64,000 nt of DNA from Prorocentrum cordatum (Eukaryota > Sar > Dinophyceae > Prorocentrales > Prorocentraceae): contig CAUYUJ010015730.1 of the NCBI GenBank assembly GCA_963575745.1, positions 1 to 64,000 on the forward strand. The letters are read 5' to 3'. Positions 41,001-49,458 of this stretch are shown piece by piece. Below the pieces are notes generated by a model that saw nothing but the letters and a program-made list of their open reading frames with translations, was not told where the DNA came from and did no database searches. The stretch's first letter is position 1. Each line of letters opens with the position of its first letter. Both the position numbers and the translations under genes were made by a program.

Positions 41001-44000
41001 CTGTGGTGCCGCGTTGCACCACGACGGCCCCGGGGCCCACCCAGCGGTCTCGCTGCAGAGAGTGGCTCTTGGCCCCGACAAGCTTCCTCCAGACGTAGAC
41101 CCACTGCCCAGGAACGTACGCTCGATCGGCGTGGTGCCGCGCCCGACTGGCTTCTGACACGCGTGATCTCGCATCGGCCGACATGAGTGCCAGCTTGGCT
41201 TGTTCCCGAATCTGATGCTTCCTCGCGACCGCCCCTGCTGCGGAGTCGCAGCCTTCGACATTCCCCTGGATCACGTCATCGACGCCGACATCGTCCACCC
41301 CCTCGTCGCTGAGCATAGCCCGGGGGAGACGGGGATTCTCTCCGAAGACTAGCTGGTACGGGGAGTACCCTGAGCGGTGGTAATATCTGTTCTTCGCAGC
41401 CACCGTCTCGTAAATGAGGAGCTCCACTTCCTCGAGGGTGTTGGGGTGCACAACTTCCGAGGCCTTCGAAACCGCATCCTTGATCCAGCCTCCGTGTCTC
41501 TCTGCCCTGCCGTTTTGCCAGGGAGAGGTCGAGTCGCACACGTGTTGGAAGGTTCCAACGTGTTCGCACCCTCTCCCGAACGCTCCCAGGAATTCCCCCC
41601 CGCCATCGCTGATAAGAACCTCGGGGGGACCGAAGATCCGCAGCCAGCATCGCTCGAAAGCGGCCCAGACATTCTCAGAACTCAGGGCGTCGTTGGGCGG
41701 TATCATGTGACATTGCTGAAACCCTGATCCGTGGTCCAGGACATTCAGGACGGCGATTTTGGTCCCCAGGATCGTGACGAAAAAGCAATCGACCGCCACC
41801 ACTCGGTTGAAGCGATAGGTCCTCGGGACCGCGGCCCGACGACGCCAGGTCGGCTTGGCGTAACTGTCACACTGCTCGCAGCGGAAATCATGCCTCACGT
41901 ATTCTAAAACGTCGGACCGGGCGTGTGCTAGCTTCAACAGCTTGAGAAAAGCGTCCCGAGGGGGGTGGCCAAGGTTGATGTGCGTCTTCAAAACCTCCCC
42001 CTGAAGCCCCTTACTGAGCTTCCTGCTGGGCCGGGGCTCCCCCCCATCTTCTACTGGGTCCCCCTCAGAGGCGGAGTCATCTGCCTCCTCGTCGGCGGCC
42101 AGTGTGGCAGCCGCCGGTTCCTGAGGGTGAGAGAAAGAGGCAAACTCGTCCTGATACTCTTCGCGGTGTCCGAGAGCAGCGATGCGGGTCGACTCGAGAA
42201 TCCCCTCACTGATGGCTTCGACGAGGTCGGGAGGATACTCCTGGGCGGCACGGGTCATGGCCCGGCCGCACAGGTGCTGATGCCTGTGTTCCCCCTGACA
42301 TCGACGCAGGAGGGGTCTCAACAGCGAGGGGCGATTCGTAAGAAATCTGGTGGGTTTCTTGTTCGGTTCCCCCCCCTGAACGGCCAGTCCATACTGGCAG
42401 AGATCGGCGACCCCGGAAACCACGCCTGGTCGACTCGAAATCTCCCGCACCGAGGCGAGCTCCCACGAGCAGGCCCCCACCGGATGCTCCAGAAGAAACC
42501 CCCTGCCCCTGGTCATCTGGTACTCGGCCACTCTCATACAGAAGGACATGAAGCGAATCCCCTTTTCTTCGGCTTCTCGAAGCCGCTCGGCCGTCATCCT
42601 TTTCCAGCTGGGTCGTCGGGCTATTGAGAACGGCAGGCACTCAGGAGACATGACCACGACCTCAGGCTGGTCGGCCTCCAGCAGGGCCCAGGCCGTTCGC
42701 TCTCCGGCATCGGTCGACAGGTCGTAGCCTGTGCGAAGATCGAGGCTGCGAGACACTGGGTAGCCCCGACTCTTCAAGTCGGCGGTCGTGCGAGGGACCG
42801 AAAAGAGTTCCATCACGAGCTTCCGACCTGACTCGGCCAGATAGTCCTGGATCAGACGCTTCCGATGACGCTTCTGCTTCCTGACGGTTTTCCCCCCGGT
42901 CGCGGTCAGAACGGCATCCCGAACTTCCCTGGGAACGTGGCACGTGAGCTCCTCGAGCTCTGGACCCGGGGCCGGCAGTCCTGATCCCAAGGTGAGAATC
43001 CCCCCAAAAGGCGAATCATCGACATCCTCGGATCCTGGGCGCTCCTCCTTCCCCTGGGCTGGAATCCTCCCTGTCGGTCCGGGCGGAGGGACGTTGGTCG
43101 TCGCCCCAGTCGATCCGGGCGGAGGGACGTTGGTGGTCGCCCCAGTCAATCCCGGCGGCGGGGTGACCCAGATCTCCACCTTCAGGCTGTCGCTCGGGGC
43201 CTCCGCAAGTAGAGTCTGTACCTGCCGAGCGCTGAAGTCGGGCGCGAGCGTGTCGTAAAGGACCCTCGAGCCTCCTCGACACCTGATTCTGGCGAGCCCC
43301 CGGACCCACTCCCCTAACTCGACGCTGGGTCGACCGACGAGGTGACAAGCGACGCGAGCGAAGAGCACTTCGACTTCGTCCCTGGACAGTTCCCTGGGCA
43401 GCCATCCCCTCTCCCCGGCGACCTCGTCGAGGGTCGTGGTCGTCCCCTTGGCACTGTCCCACCACACGGACTGGGACCGGAAAAAAGTGTCCCGATGAGC
43501 TTTGCCGGATCGGCGCAGCTGTCGAGCACGGGCTACGGACGCAGCCCTCCAGATCAAGTGATTTCCCTCGGGGTTCCCCCCCACGGGACAGTACGTGCAA
43601 CTGGGATCCCGGGGCCCCGTGATTCGCTGAGGATTGGGTTCGTTCCCTCCCACTCCTTCCCCATTATCCCCGCTGCTCCTCAGTTGCCGCGGCTGCTGGC
43701 CAGGCGCTCGATCGCTGTCGCCATCTTGCTCAGCGTCTCGGTGTTGGCCTGCATGGCGCTGGCCAGCTGTCCTAGCTCCGTCGTGGCGCCCGAACTGGAT
43801 GATGCCGACGGGGTAGCTGTCTTCGTCGACGGCGGCTTGACCTTGTGAACCCTCTTGGGTGGCTCGAAGGGCGCCTCCTGCGCCAGCTCCCGCTCCATGG
43901 TCTGCCGCGCTTCCTTCCTGGCCTGCTTCTCGGCCTTGCGCTGCAGCTGGGCTCGGCGCTCTTCCTTCGTCAGCGGGCGCATCCACAGCTTCTTGTCGCA

Positions 44001-47000
44001 CGCCAGGCACTTGGCCCACCTGCTGTACTGGTTCTCCGTCTCGAAGAGTGCGGAGGTCGGGTGGCTGCACTCCAGCTGCCCCGTCTTGGTCACCTGCTCT
44101 GCTCGAATCTCCTGCATCATGTTCGTCATCTTCTCGGCTGCGATGTGATCGGCCAGCTGAACCATCATGCGTTTCCATCCCTTCTCGGCTGTCGTCAGCT
44201 GACCGGTGGCCTTGATCGACTCTGGCCACGGCATCTCCCCGAGCGGGCCGGTCGGCGAGTCCGACTCGTCCTCTTCGCCGATCTGCTCCCAGGACGCCTG
44301 GCTGTTCGTATCCATCTTGTCCTCGAACCGGACCGACTGGCGCGGCGTGCTGGGCTTCCTCTCCTTCCTGCTGTCCTTCCTCACCAGACTGCTCGACCGT
44401 CCCGAGCCAGGAGCACCCTGCAGCGACTTCTCGAGTCGCCCCATAGCCGAAGCTCTCGGAGGTGATCTCGTGGTGCGGTTGACTCTCAGGTTCTTTGAGC
44501 CCAGAGATCTTCGGAAGGCCGGTCCCCGGGATGACGTCCTCTTCGACTCCTCGACTCCTCGCCGCCTCTGTCTGCCACCTCGCCTCCTCTATCTCAGCTT
44601 GCGGTACCTCCTGGCTCCTGACTCCCATCGGCCTACCCGAGGCCGCCCCGACCGCTTCTCCCCGAGAGGGGTCCCCCGGGAGCGTTGGGTGAGGGTGCCC
44701 TGGACGTCCTGGAGCGCGTCCTAGTTCCGAATTAGGACGCGCGTTCGGGAAGTCTGCGGGAGAGGGAGACAGACTGCAGAAGGTGGAGGGAGAAACGTAC
44801 GCACCGAAATCGCTCGTGCTCAGTCCTGGCCAGTCCAGCTGAGCGCCTGCCGGAATCTCGAATTCCTGCGGGCTGCTCTCGTCCAAAAGTCCTATGGTCC
44901 GGTGCCCGGACCTCTGCCGATTCATGGTGTTCTTCTCGAGGTCCACGACGGCGCCCAGGCTCTCCAGCCAGCGCACCGGGAGCAGCAAGGGCACGTCCTC
45001 GGCGATGACCCTGAACAGGATCAGGCACCTGATGCCGCCCTTCGTCACAGGCACCATGGCTTCGCCGATCACCTTCGAGCTTCCTCCGATCCCCTTCGCG
45101 GTCCCCACGTGATTCACCTCACGAAAGGGGATGTTCCAGCCGCGCTCACGGTACTTGCCGATCAGGGTCGTCAACTGTTTCTTCCCTACCAGTGCCTGTC
45201 CGGCCGCTGTGTCTATCATGCCCTCGGGCTCATCCTGAGGGTGCATCTCGAACGCGTAGGCCTCGTCGTCTCCCCGCACTTTCCGGCACAGCTCGAGAAT
45301 CCGATGGCTGCCCACGATGAGGGAGCCGAAGTCGCCGTCGTCCTCGGTGGTCGCTGCCAGGTAGTAGGAACGATCGCCATCTCTCTTGGGACGCGGGGGC
45401 TCCTTCTGCGTGGATCCCGTCGTCGTCGGCTTAGGCTTGTACGGGTTGGTGCACTCCTTTCGCCAGTGTCCCTTCTGACTGCAGTTGGCGCACCTCGTCC
45501 TGAGCTTCAGTTGGCTGACGCTCAGTTGCTGATGCCCTGTTCCCGGCCGTGGGGCCGGCTTGCCACCGCTGCGCTTGCTGTCGAAGAAGTTTCGGTTTCG
45601 CGCGATCGCCTTCTTCAGCTCTCTGCTCTCAGCCCACTTTCGAGGCTTGCCCGAGGTCGCTCGCTTCTCATCCAGAACTGCGGCCAGCACAGCCACTGCC
45701 TGATCTTCGTCCAACTCCTGGCTCTCGATCGCCTCGTAGAAGGCCGCCGCGTCAGCGTCGTCCATGATGAGGTCCTGCTCGAACTCGTAGTAGATGGCGG
45801 CGTCGGCGCTCCCATCTTCGTCGTCACTCTGGTCCGCGACGTACACCTTCTGCTTTCTTGCTTGCGACCCCTTTTTCCGAACATCCATCTTCATCAGCCC
45901 ACGCTTGATCGACTCCAGGTCCTCCTTGCCCTGAGTGATCGACAGAAGGTTTATCATGTTCTGCTCTGTCAGCCCTGATCCGTTCTTCAACTGCTGCATT
46001 TGCACTTTCTCCGGTAAGTCCAGACCATGTCGCCGAGCCGTGCGTACTTGGAGATCCCGCCTCATCACGTACTGCGTGTACGTCTCCCCCGAGCGGATCT
46101 CCGTGTCCTCGAGCACGAGCCTGTACGCCTCCTTCGCCTCGTCGTCGTCCTGGTCGCCCCTGCACCTCTTCAGGAACGCGTAGAGCGTCTCCATGCCCGG
46201 CGGGCCGTCGAGCTCGTCCTGATAATGCAGGAGGCGTTCCTGCAGGTCTGGAGGTAGACCGTCTATGACCTTGCCCGCCTGCTGCTCTGCTGGCAGCCCC
46301 GTGCGCCGGCTCCATCTCTTCACCTGCACCAGCCAGACGTCGAGCCTCTCGAAGCCCTGCCACGGCTGCGGGCCCTGCGTGTCATTCGGCCGCCAGCCGC
46401 CGGTGGTCCCCTGCTCCGTGAACGACTGCGCCGGCCATCCTGAGACGGGCGCAACTGGAGGCGGTGGTACGTCGGCTGCCTCGAGCGACATCGCCCCGGC
46501 TGCTCCTGCCGCGGTCGCCGCTGCTCGTGCCTGAGGCTGGCTGGCCGCGGCTGCTGCTGCCGCCGCCGCTGGTGCCTGAGGCTGGCGGGCCGCGGCTGCT
46601 GCCGCCGCTGCCGTCGGTGCCCGAGGCTGGCTGTCCGTTGCTGCCGCGGTGGCCGTCGTCGCCGGCGCCGGAGGCGAGGTGCCTCCTGCAGCAGCCGCTG
46701 CTCCGCCCATCAGGGCTCGCGGGAGCGGAGGCTGCTCTGGCGCCGTGAACATGGCCCAGCTCGCGCTACCCCAGCCCGAGCCGTCCCACGACTGCCACGG
46801 AACCCAGTGCCATCGGCCAGCGCTCCATCCCTGCCAGTCGTTCGCCTGGCTTCCCTGCTGACAGGGATCTCCGCCTGGCTGCTGCCACGGGTCGCTCCCC
46901 GCGGCCGTGGCCGCCGCCGCGGCTGCTGCTGCCACGCTGCCCGCCGCCACGGCTGCTGCTGCTGCGTCGGCGGGCTGGTCCCCGCTCGCTGCTGGTGAGG

Positions 47001-47136
47001 CCCCGCTGGAGGCCGGCTGCGGCGGGTGGGTGCCTTCGGTCTGCTCTCTGTGCGTCTCCTCCTCCGTGGTGTCTTGAGGGGCAGGCATCTGCCCTCCGTC
47101 TGTGCTCCCCGACGCCTCGTGGCCCTCCTCAACCAT
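38071..47136 (-). CDS. Copia Gag-Pol polyprotein, 3021 residues
   Basis: ATG at 47136 (MVEEGHE). Codons upstream into the LTR are also open but lack an ATG. N-terminal Gag with Ala-rich tracts (residues about 55-230) is followed by a CCHC knuckle CANCSQKGHWRKEC (C549, C552, H557, C562). The protease Asp is D642 in IDTAAG. A methyltransferase-like domain covers about 1440-1610. Integrase has zinc ligands H1719, H1724, C1753, C1756 and triad D1783, D1844, E1879. Reverse transcriptase has D2500 and EVDD (D2591, D2592), where copia usually has YVDD. RNase H has D2747 and E2795. It ends in a Glu run encoded by GGA repeats. Residues about 900-1160 look like shadow of the overlapping frame at 43680-44444. 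Known role: assembly of particles, cDNA synthesis and integration. Confidence 0.95.
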   Translation of the reverse strand: MVEEGHEASGSTDGGQMPAPQDTTEEETHREQTEGTHPPQPASSGASPAASGDQPADAAAAAVAAGSVAAAAAAAATAAGSDPWQQPGGDPCQQGSQANDWQGWSAGRWHWVPWQSWDGSGWGSASWAMFTAPEQPPLPRALMGGAAAAAGGTSPPAPATTATAAATDSQPRAPTAAAAAAAARQPQAPAAAAAAAAASQPQARAAATAAGAAGAMSLEAADVPPPPVAPVSGWPAQSFTEQGTTGGWRPNDTQGPQPWQGFERLDVWLVQVKRWSRRTGLPAEQQAGKVIDGLPPDLQERLLHYQDELDGPPGMETLYAFLKRCRGDQDDDEAKEAYRLVLEDTEIRSGETYTQYVMRRDLQVRTARRHGLDLPEKVQMQQLKNGSGLTEQNMINLLSITQGKEDLESIKRGLMKMDVRKKGSQARKQKVYVADQSDDEDGSADAAIYYEFEQDLIMDDADAAAFYEAIESQELDEDQAVAVLAAVLDEKRATSGKPRKWAESRELKKAIARNRNFFDSKRSGGKPAPRPGTGHQQLSVSQLKLRTRCANCSQKGHWRKECTNPYKPKPTTTGSTQKEPPRPKRDGDRSYYLAATTEDDGDFGSLIVGSHRILELCRKVRGDDEAYAFEMHPQDEPEGMIDTAAGQALVGKKQLTTLIGKYRERGWNIPFREVNHVGTAKGIGGSSKVIGEAMVPVTKGGIRCLILFRVIAEDVPLLLPVRWLESLGAVVDLEKNTMNRQRSGHRTIGLLDESSPQEFEIPAGAQLDWPGLSTSDFGAYVSPSTFCSLSPSPADFPNARPNSELGRAPGRPGHPHPTLPGDPSRGEAVGAASGRPMGVRSQEVPQAEIEEARWQTEAARSRGVEEDVIPGTGLPKISGLKEPESQPHHEITSESFGYGATREVAAGCSWLGTVEQSGEEGQQEGEEAQHAAPVGPVRGQDGYEQPGVLGADRRRGRVGLADRPARGDAVARVDQGHRSADDSREGMETHDGSAGRSHRSREDDEHDAGDSSRAGDQDGAAGVQPPDLRTLRDGEPVQQVGQVPGVRQEAVDAPADEGRAPSPAAAQGREAGQEGSAADHGAGAGAGGALRATQEGSQGQAAVDEDSYPVGIIQFGRHDGARTAGQRHAGQHRDAEQDGDSDRAPGQQPRQLRSSGDNGEGVGGNEPNPQRITGPRDPSCTYCPVGGNPEGNHLIWRAASVARARQLRRSGKAHRDTFFRSQSVWWDSAKGTTTTLDEVAGERGWLPRELSRDEVEVLFARVACHLVGRPSVELGEWVRGLARIRCRGGSRVLYDTLAPDFSARQVQTLLAEAPSDSLKVEIWVTPPPGLTGATTNVPPPGSTGATTNVPPPGPTGRIPAQGKEERPGSEDVDDSPFGGILTLGSGLPAPGPELEELTCHVPREVRDAVLTATGGKTVRKQKRHRKRLIQDYLAESGRKLVMELFSVPRTTADLKSRGYPVSRSLDLRTGYDLSTDAGERTAWALLEADQPEVVVMSPECLPFSIARRPSWKRMTAERLREAEEKGIRFMSFCMRVAEYQMTRGRGFLLEHPVGACSWELASVREISSRPGVVSGVADLCQYGLAVQGGEPNKKPTRFLTNRPSLLRPLLRRCQGEHRHQHLCGRAMTRAAQEYPPDLVEAISEGILESTRIAALGHREEYQDEFASFSHPQEPAAATLAADEEADDSASEGDPVEDGGEPRPSRKLSKGLQGEVLKTHINLGHPPRDAFLKLLKLAHARSDVLEYVRHDFRCEQCDSYAKPTWRRRAAVPRTYRFNRVVAVDCFFVTILGTKIAVLNVLDHGSGFQQCHMIPPNDALSSENVWAAFERCWLRIFGPPEVLISDGGGEFLGAFGRGCEHVGTFQHVCDSTSPWQNGRAERHGGWIKDAVSKASEVVHPNTLEEVELLIYETVAAKNRYYHRSGYSPYQLVFGENPRLPRAMLSDEGVDDVGVDDVIQGNVEGCDSAAGAVARKHQIREQAKLALMSADARSRVSEASRARHHADRAYVPGQWVYVWRKLVGAKSHSLQRDRWVGPGAVVVQRGTTVWVAMRTKLWKCSTEQVRAATRIEAQGAELADTPEFRSLQEQVKNPGRRIGALDVTQEGPPPEEAWDAAGPRAEEASGPFTPGEASGRHGGHAPGPTLDEEPQPVPEPASVRSDPSSVREVGESVPPSPAPGIPEALSDPGDAREKEEKLHVPPELSGPPASRPRTNSQVSSPGALPPQVTGGQTAPRPPPEETARSADRDRSPRAVTRISTHTRRPGSPVRGLLSRDVRVTPVEANGGSSVVERVQEWEKLNSPGEGIEPGPLVGLAEEPEGDTGDFWIDLGPADDGEADPQDLDLFAEILQVYAGSARSPEGCTFVVNGSSSSAKPDAGTKRGQEVVWKHLSPEERAQFRESDAVEWSAMTQTKAVRVLSPSEAALIRRKDPSRILSSRMVRRWKPQEGTEAKARAKSRWCVRGYADPDAENLKVYAPTPQEEAVLVALQLVAGKKWQLQIADCKNAFCQADPLCRPNGKIYVEPCDGVDVPKGSLLELVAPVYGLNDAPIRWHQTLTAFLRSLGYRRSLLEPCLWVAHYPTGGLKSLIVIEVDDLIIASDPSYEKALKEQLTSRFKFGKWQSGEAEYAGRRIRQMPDGRILVDQEKYMLEQVRPMKLDRQRTGQPEQLLDERELRDYRGLVAKILWVGRQSRPDVSGSASSLSAECPHVTVASAMMANRVARYLRGTACNTITIWPLDLAAVTVITCSDAGGPGSAKRDGAQGAWMVLLGAQRAKVSLLSWRSQRLRRVVSSTLSAETLSLSGALAEGQWIWLVFRDALYGDVRGPDWWNSCSACPFAVALPDDCEIAVASQEISIVDAKSLFDTLSKNCGGSKADRRNSIEMAIVRDSMVANLSTIRWVPHCKMPADSLTKVDPQRGNYALADLMGKGTLALTDETGSLDERSLNLALKSRSRASSRKVLAQESSDKERITGRSPEEEEEEEEEAGGEREEAHAGTREADAVVALKPQRPQPVVEHGRGGDS
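42330..42812 (-). other. Methyltransferase-like domain inside the Copia polyprotein
   Basis: Residues about 1443-1601 of the polyprotein. Order of motifs: ELFSVPRTT (E1443, position of motif I), VVMSPECLPFS (C1500, aligning with the PPCQ-x-FS catalytic loop of C5-cytosine methyltransferases), FLLEHPVG (E1550, position of ENV), then QYGL and NKKPTRFLTN (about 1592-1601). The match is by motif pattern only. The spacing is compressed and no target-recognition domain is obvious, so activity is uncertain. Confidence 0.5.
43680..44444 (-). CDS. Overlapping frame in Copia with a zinc-ligand motif, 254 residues
   Basis: This frame is one base downstream of the polyprotein frame. It opens with ATG at 44444 (open without ATG back to a TAG at 44589) and ends at TGA 43680. 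Unlike the polyprotein translation over the same bases, it has ordinary protein composition: tryptophans, amphipathic helices, and a CSHPTSALF...WAKCLACDKKLW stretch with C-H...C-x2-C spacing. A Lys/Arg/Glu-rich helix, a Ser-rich linker and a C-terminal helix (LASAMQANTETLSKMATAIE) follow. Related dinoflagellate Copia proteins, as I recall them, carry such a domain in frame between protease and integrase. It may be a separate overlapping gene, a frameshift product, or the result of two compensating indels. Confidence 0.6.
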   Translation of the reverse strand: MGRLEKSLQGAPGSGRSSSLVRKDSRKERKPSTPRQSVRFEDKMDTNSQASWEQIGEEDESDSPTGPLGEMPWPESIKATGQLTTAEKGWKRMMVQLADHIAAEKMTNMMQEIRAEQVTKTGQLECSHPTSALFETENQYSRWAKCLACDKKLWMRPLTKEERRAQLQRKAEKQARKEARQTMERELAQEAPFEPPKRVHKVKPPSTKTATPSASSSSGATTELGQLASAMQANTETLSKMATAIERLASSRGN

Positions 47137-47153
47137 CACGCTCCGGCTACCAT
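47137..47153 (-). promoter_or_regulatory. Putative Copia primer-binding site
   Basis: Directly inside the 5' LTR the minus strand reads TGGTAGCCGGAGC. TGGTAGC would pair with a tRNA 3' end GCTACCA, as in many eukaryotic initiator tRNAs; the rest matches poorly. The ATG of the polyprotein follows after only a few bases. Confidence 0.5.
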
Positions 47154-47373
47154 TGTGAGCTGACGATCGGATCGAGAGGGACGGACGGGCGCGGGGAGAG
47201 GGCGACTGAGGGTCGCTGGGGCCCGCCTCTCCTCCCCACGTTTTCAGAGACTTGAGCCACAACAATCACAGTACGAGCACGCCTGCAACACAGAATAGCA
47301 AAGCACGAGACTATTCACACAGGCTCCCAACATACCTAGCTCGAAGGGTGGGGTGGCAAGGATATACAAGACA
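47154..47373 (-). repeat. Copia 5' LTR
   Basis: 220 bp, second copy of 37667-37886. It should contain the promoter and transcription start; I see no TATA box that I would assign. Confidence 0.96.
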
Positions 47374-47378
47374 CCATG
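47374..47378. repeat. Target-site duplication of Copia, right
   Basis: CCATG immediately after the right LTR, matching 37662-37666. Confidence 0.92.
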
Positions 47379-47690
47379 TGTTTTTCGACCCTGGCCCCGC
47401 CGATCTGCATGAGGAGTGCCACGAATTTTAATAATGTGGCAAATCCCTTGTGTTTTTTGGACCCTGACCCCGCCGATCTGCGTGAGGGGAGCCGCCGAAT
47501 TTCAGAAATGTGGCAAATCCTATGGGTTTTTCGACCCTGACCCCGCCGATCTGCCTGAGGGGTGCCGCCGAATTTCAAACATGTGGCAAATCCTATTGGT
47601 TTTTAGACCCTGACCCTTCTGATCTGCGTGAGCGGTGCCGCCGAATTTCAAAAATGTGGCAAATCCGATGTGTTTTTCGACCCCAGACAT
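47379..47690 (+). repeat. 73-bp tandem array, part right of the Copia insertion
   Basis: Four units with gatctg near 47400, 47474, 47547 and 47620. Same consensus as 37141-37661. Confidence 0.92.
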
Positions 47691-48055
47691 TCTGAGACCC
47701 CTCCCAGGAGACGCTAACCAGGCTGATTTTCGGCCCACCCCCCTCGCGCGGTCTACAACAAGGAACAGTAATACAACAAGAAGCAAACCTATCACATTGG
47801 AAACTGCACCCCTGGAACCTGCAACTGGTGCAGGGAGCAGCAAACCTTTGCCCTACAGCCTTGTGGCCCCACAAGGGGGCCAGCGGTTTAGTTTTGCATA
47901 TCGCAAACGCCTACGGCGAATCACCGCCGCCCCCTGCCTATTGGAATCGCCCATGTGGCCGAGCGTTGTGGCAAGAGCTCTGCCGAGCTATCGGGCCATG
48001 TGTTCCCCCGGCCGCTGTGGAAACCCTTCGGGGAACCTTTGGGGGAGGATGGCGG
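47691..48055. other. No gene recognised
   Basis: Unique-looking DNA between the 73-bp array and a GGA tract. Confidence 0.35.
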
Positions 48056-48140
48056 GGAGGAGGAGGAGGAGGAGGAGGAGGAAGAGGAGGATGGGAAGCA
48101 TGGGGAGGAGGAGGAAGAGAAGGAGGAGGAGGAGGACCAG
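48056..48140 (+). repeat. (GGA)n microsatellite
   Basis: Purine tract attached to the inverted composite repeat, as TCC tracts are to copies 1 and 2. Confidence 0.9.
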
Positions 48141-48144
48141 TGTA

Positions 48145-48990
48145 AACCCAAGAGTCATCAACGATGTTGGAATTTGACCCTCCCTCTTCATAGGCCCCGT
48201 AACGGTTCATTTCCATTGAGAGAATTGCCCCGTTAGAAGACAACCGCTTGAAGACTTTGCAGAATGCCAAAAGATATTTCTCGGGATTTCCACGCAACGG
48301 AGCAACCTGACTGTTGCGTCCTGACGACTTGGACTTGTGCCAGAGGGCCATGGTCGACACTCCATCTCCGCGAACCAACATACCTGTTGCACCCGCATAA
48401 TCCTGAATCATTCCAGGATGCCGTTTCTGATACGCTGATCATGGGAATCCGTGAAACTGTTGCCAAGCTCTTGAAAGCAATGTGCGCGGTGCTAGAGCGA
48501 GAGCCACATTTTGAAAAGGAGCCGCTCTCATTCCGTGATCTGGCAAAGTTGTAAAACGAATGCGCGTGGCGCTCAGGCGAGAGCCACATATTGAAAACGG
48601 CCCGCCCCCAATCCGTGAAATGTTTGTAACTATTTCAACTATGTGCGCGGTGCCGAAGCGAAAACCACATTTTGAACAAGAATTGCCCTCAATCCGTGAG
48701 ATTCTGACACATTAGTAAAACGAATGTGCGCGGCGCTAAGGCGAGAGCCACATGTTGAAAAGGAGCCGACCTCAACCCGTGATCTGGCAAACCTGTAAGA
48801 CGAATGTGCGTGGCGCTAAGGCGAGAGCAACATTTTGAAAACGACACGCCCTCAATCCGTGAAGTTTTTGCAAGGCTACAGAAAGAATGCGCGCCGCGCC
48901 AAAGCGAGGGCCACATGTTGAAAAGGAACCGCCTTCAATCCGTGAGCCTTTGGCAAATTTGTAAAACTGAGGCGAGAGCCACGTGTTGAA
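48145..48990 (-). repeat. Composite repeat, copy 3, inverted
   Basis: Starts with aagagtcatcaacgatgttg, the complement of the right end of copies 1 and 2. It then has the cattccaggatgcc and caacctgactgttgcgtcc blocks, and about six 85-bp units with gcgagagccacattttgaaa and ccctcaatccgtgaa (48470-48990). Confidence 0.8.
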
Positions 48991-49458
48991 AACGCGATGT
49001 ACCGCACGGAGGGCGGGGGTAGGGGCGGTGGGGAGGGACGCGATGGAACGACGGACGACGATCCATCCCCAGGAGGAGATCCTCAAGGTCTCCCCCTCGT
49101 GGATGCTCGGTCTGGACGCGGCGTTCCGCGAGCTGCTCCTTCCATGGGCCGTGGGCCGAGAGGTCGAGCGCGAGCGCCCCTCCCCTCGCGCCCCCTGGGG
49201 GGGCCTGCCTCTGGCCGTGGCCACCGCTCGACGACGAGCACCACTGGACGTGGGGCGTGGCGCGGGGGTGGGGGGGCCCTCCCCCCCTCCTTCCTTGGTC
49301 CGCAAGGCTCCTGCTCCTGCTCCTCCTCCTCCTCCTCCTCCTCCTCCTCCTCCGCGCCCCCCCCGGGGCCACCTGGGTGCAGGGCTGCACGTGGCCCGCT
49401 GACTTCGGAGGATGGGCTGCCCTTCGCCCCCCCGCCGCGGAGGCCTCGTCCTCTGTCA
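48991..49458. other. No gene recognised; short (TCC)n tract
   Basis: GC-rich DNA with a TCC run at about 49318-49352. Confidence 0.45.

Larger units (their letters stand above)
37667..47373 (-). mobile_element. Complete Ty1/copia LTR retrotransposon
   Basis: The 9.7-kb element on the minus strand has two 220-bp LTRs (three differences), a 5-bp duplication CCATG, a primer-binding-like site, a purine tract and one long open frame with gag, protease, integrase, reverse transcriptase and RNase H in copia order. Removing the element and one CCATG restores an uninterrupted 73-bp repeat unit, so the insertion site is certain. The nearly identical LTRs and open frame point to a recent insertion. It is longer than most copia elements because of extra sequence between protease and integrase. 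Confidence 0.97.

Noticed and set aside
44902-45978. Plus-strand open frame of 358 codons opposite Copia gag/protease
   Set aside because: It lies antisense to clear gag and protease coding, has no recognisable motif, and is explained by GC-rich codon bias.
47245-47275. GGCTCAAG in the Copia LTR as a spliced-leader match
   Set aside because: Only eight bases agree, and the preceding bases do not resemble the leader.
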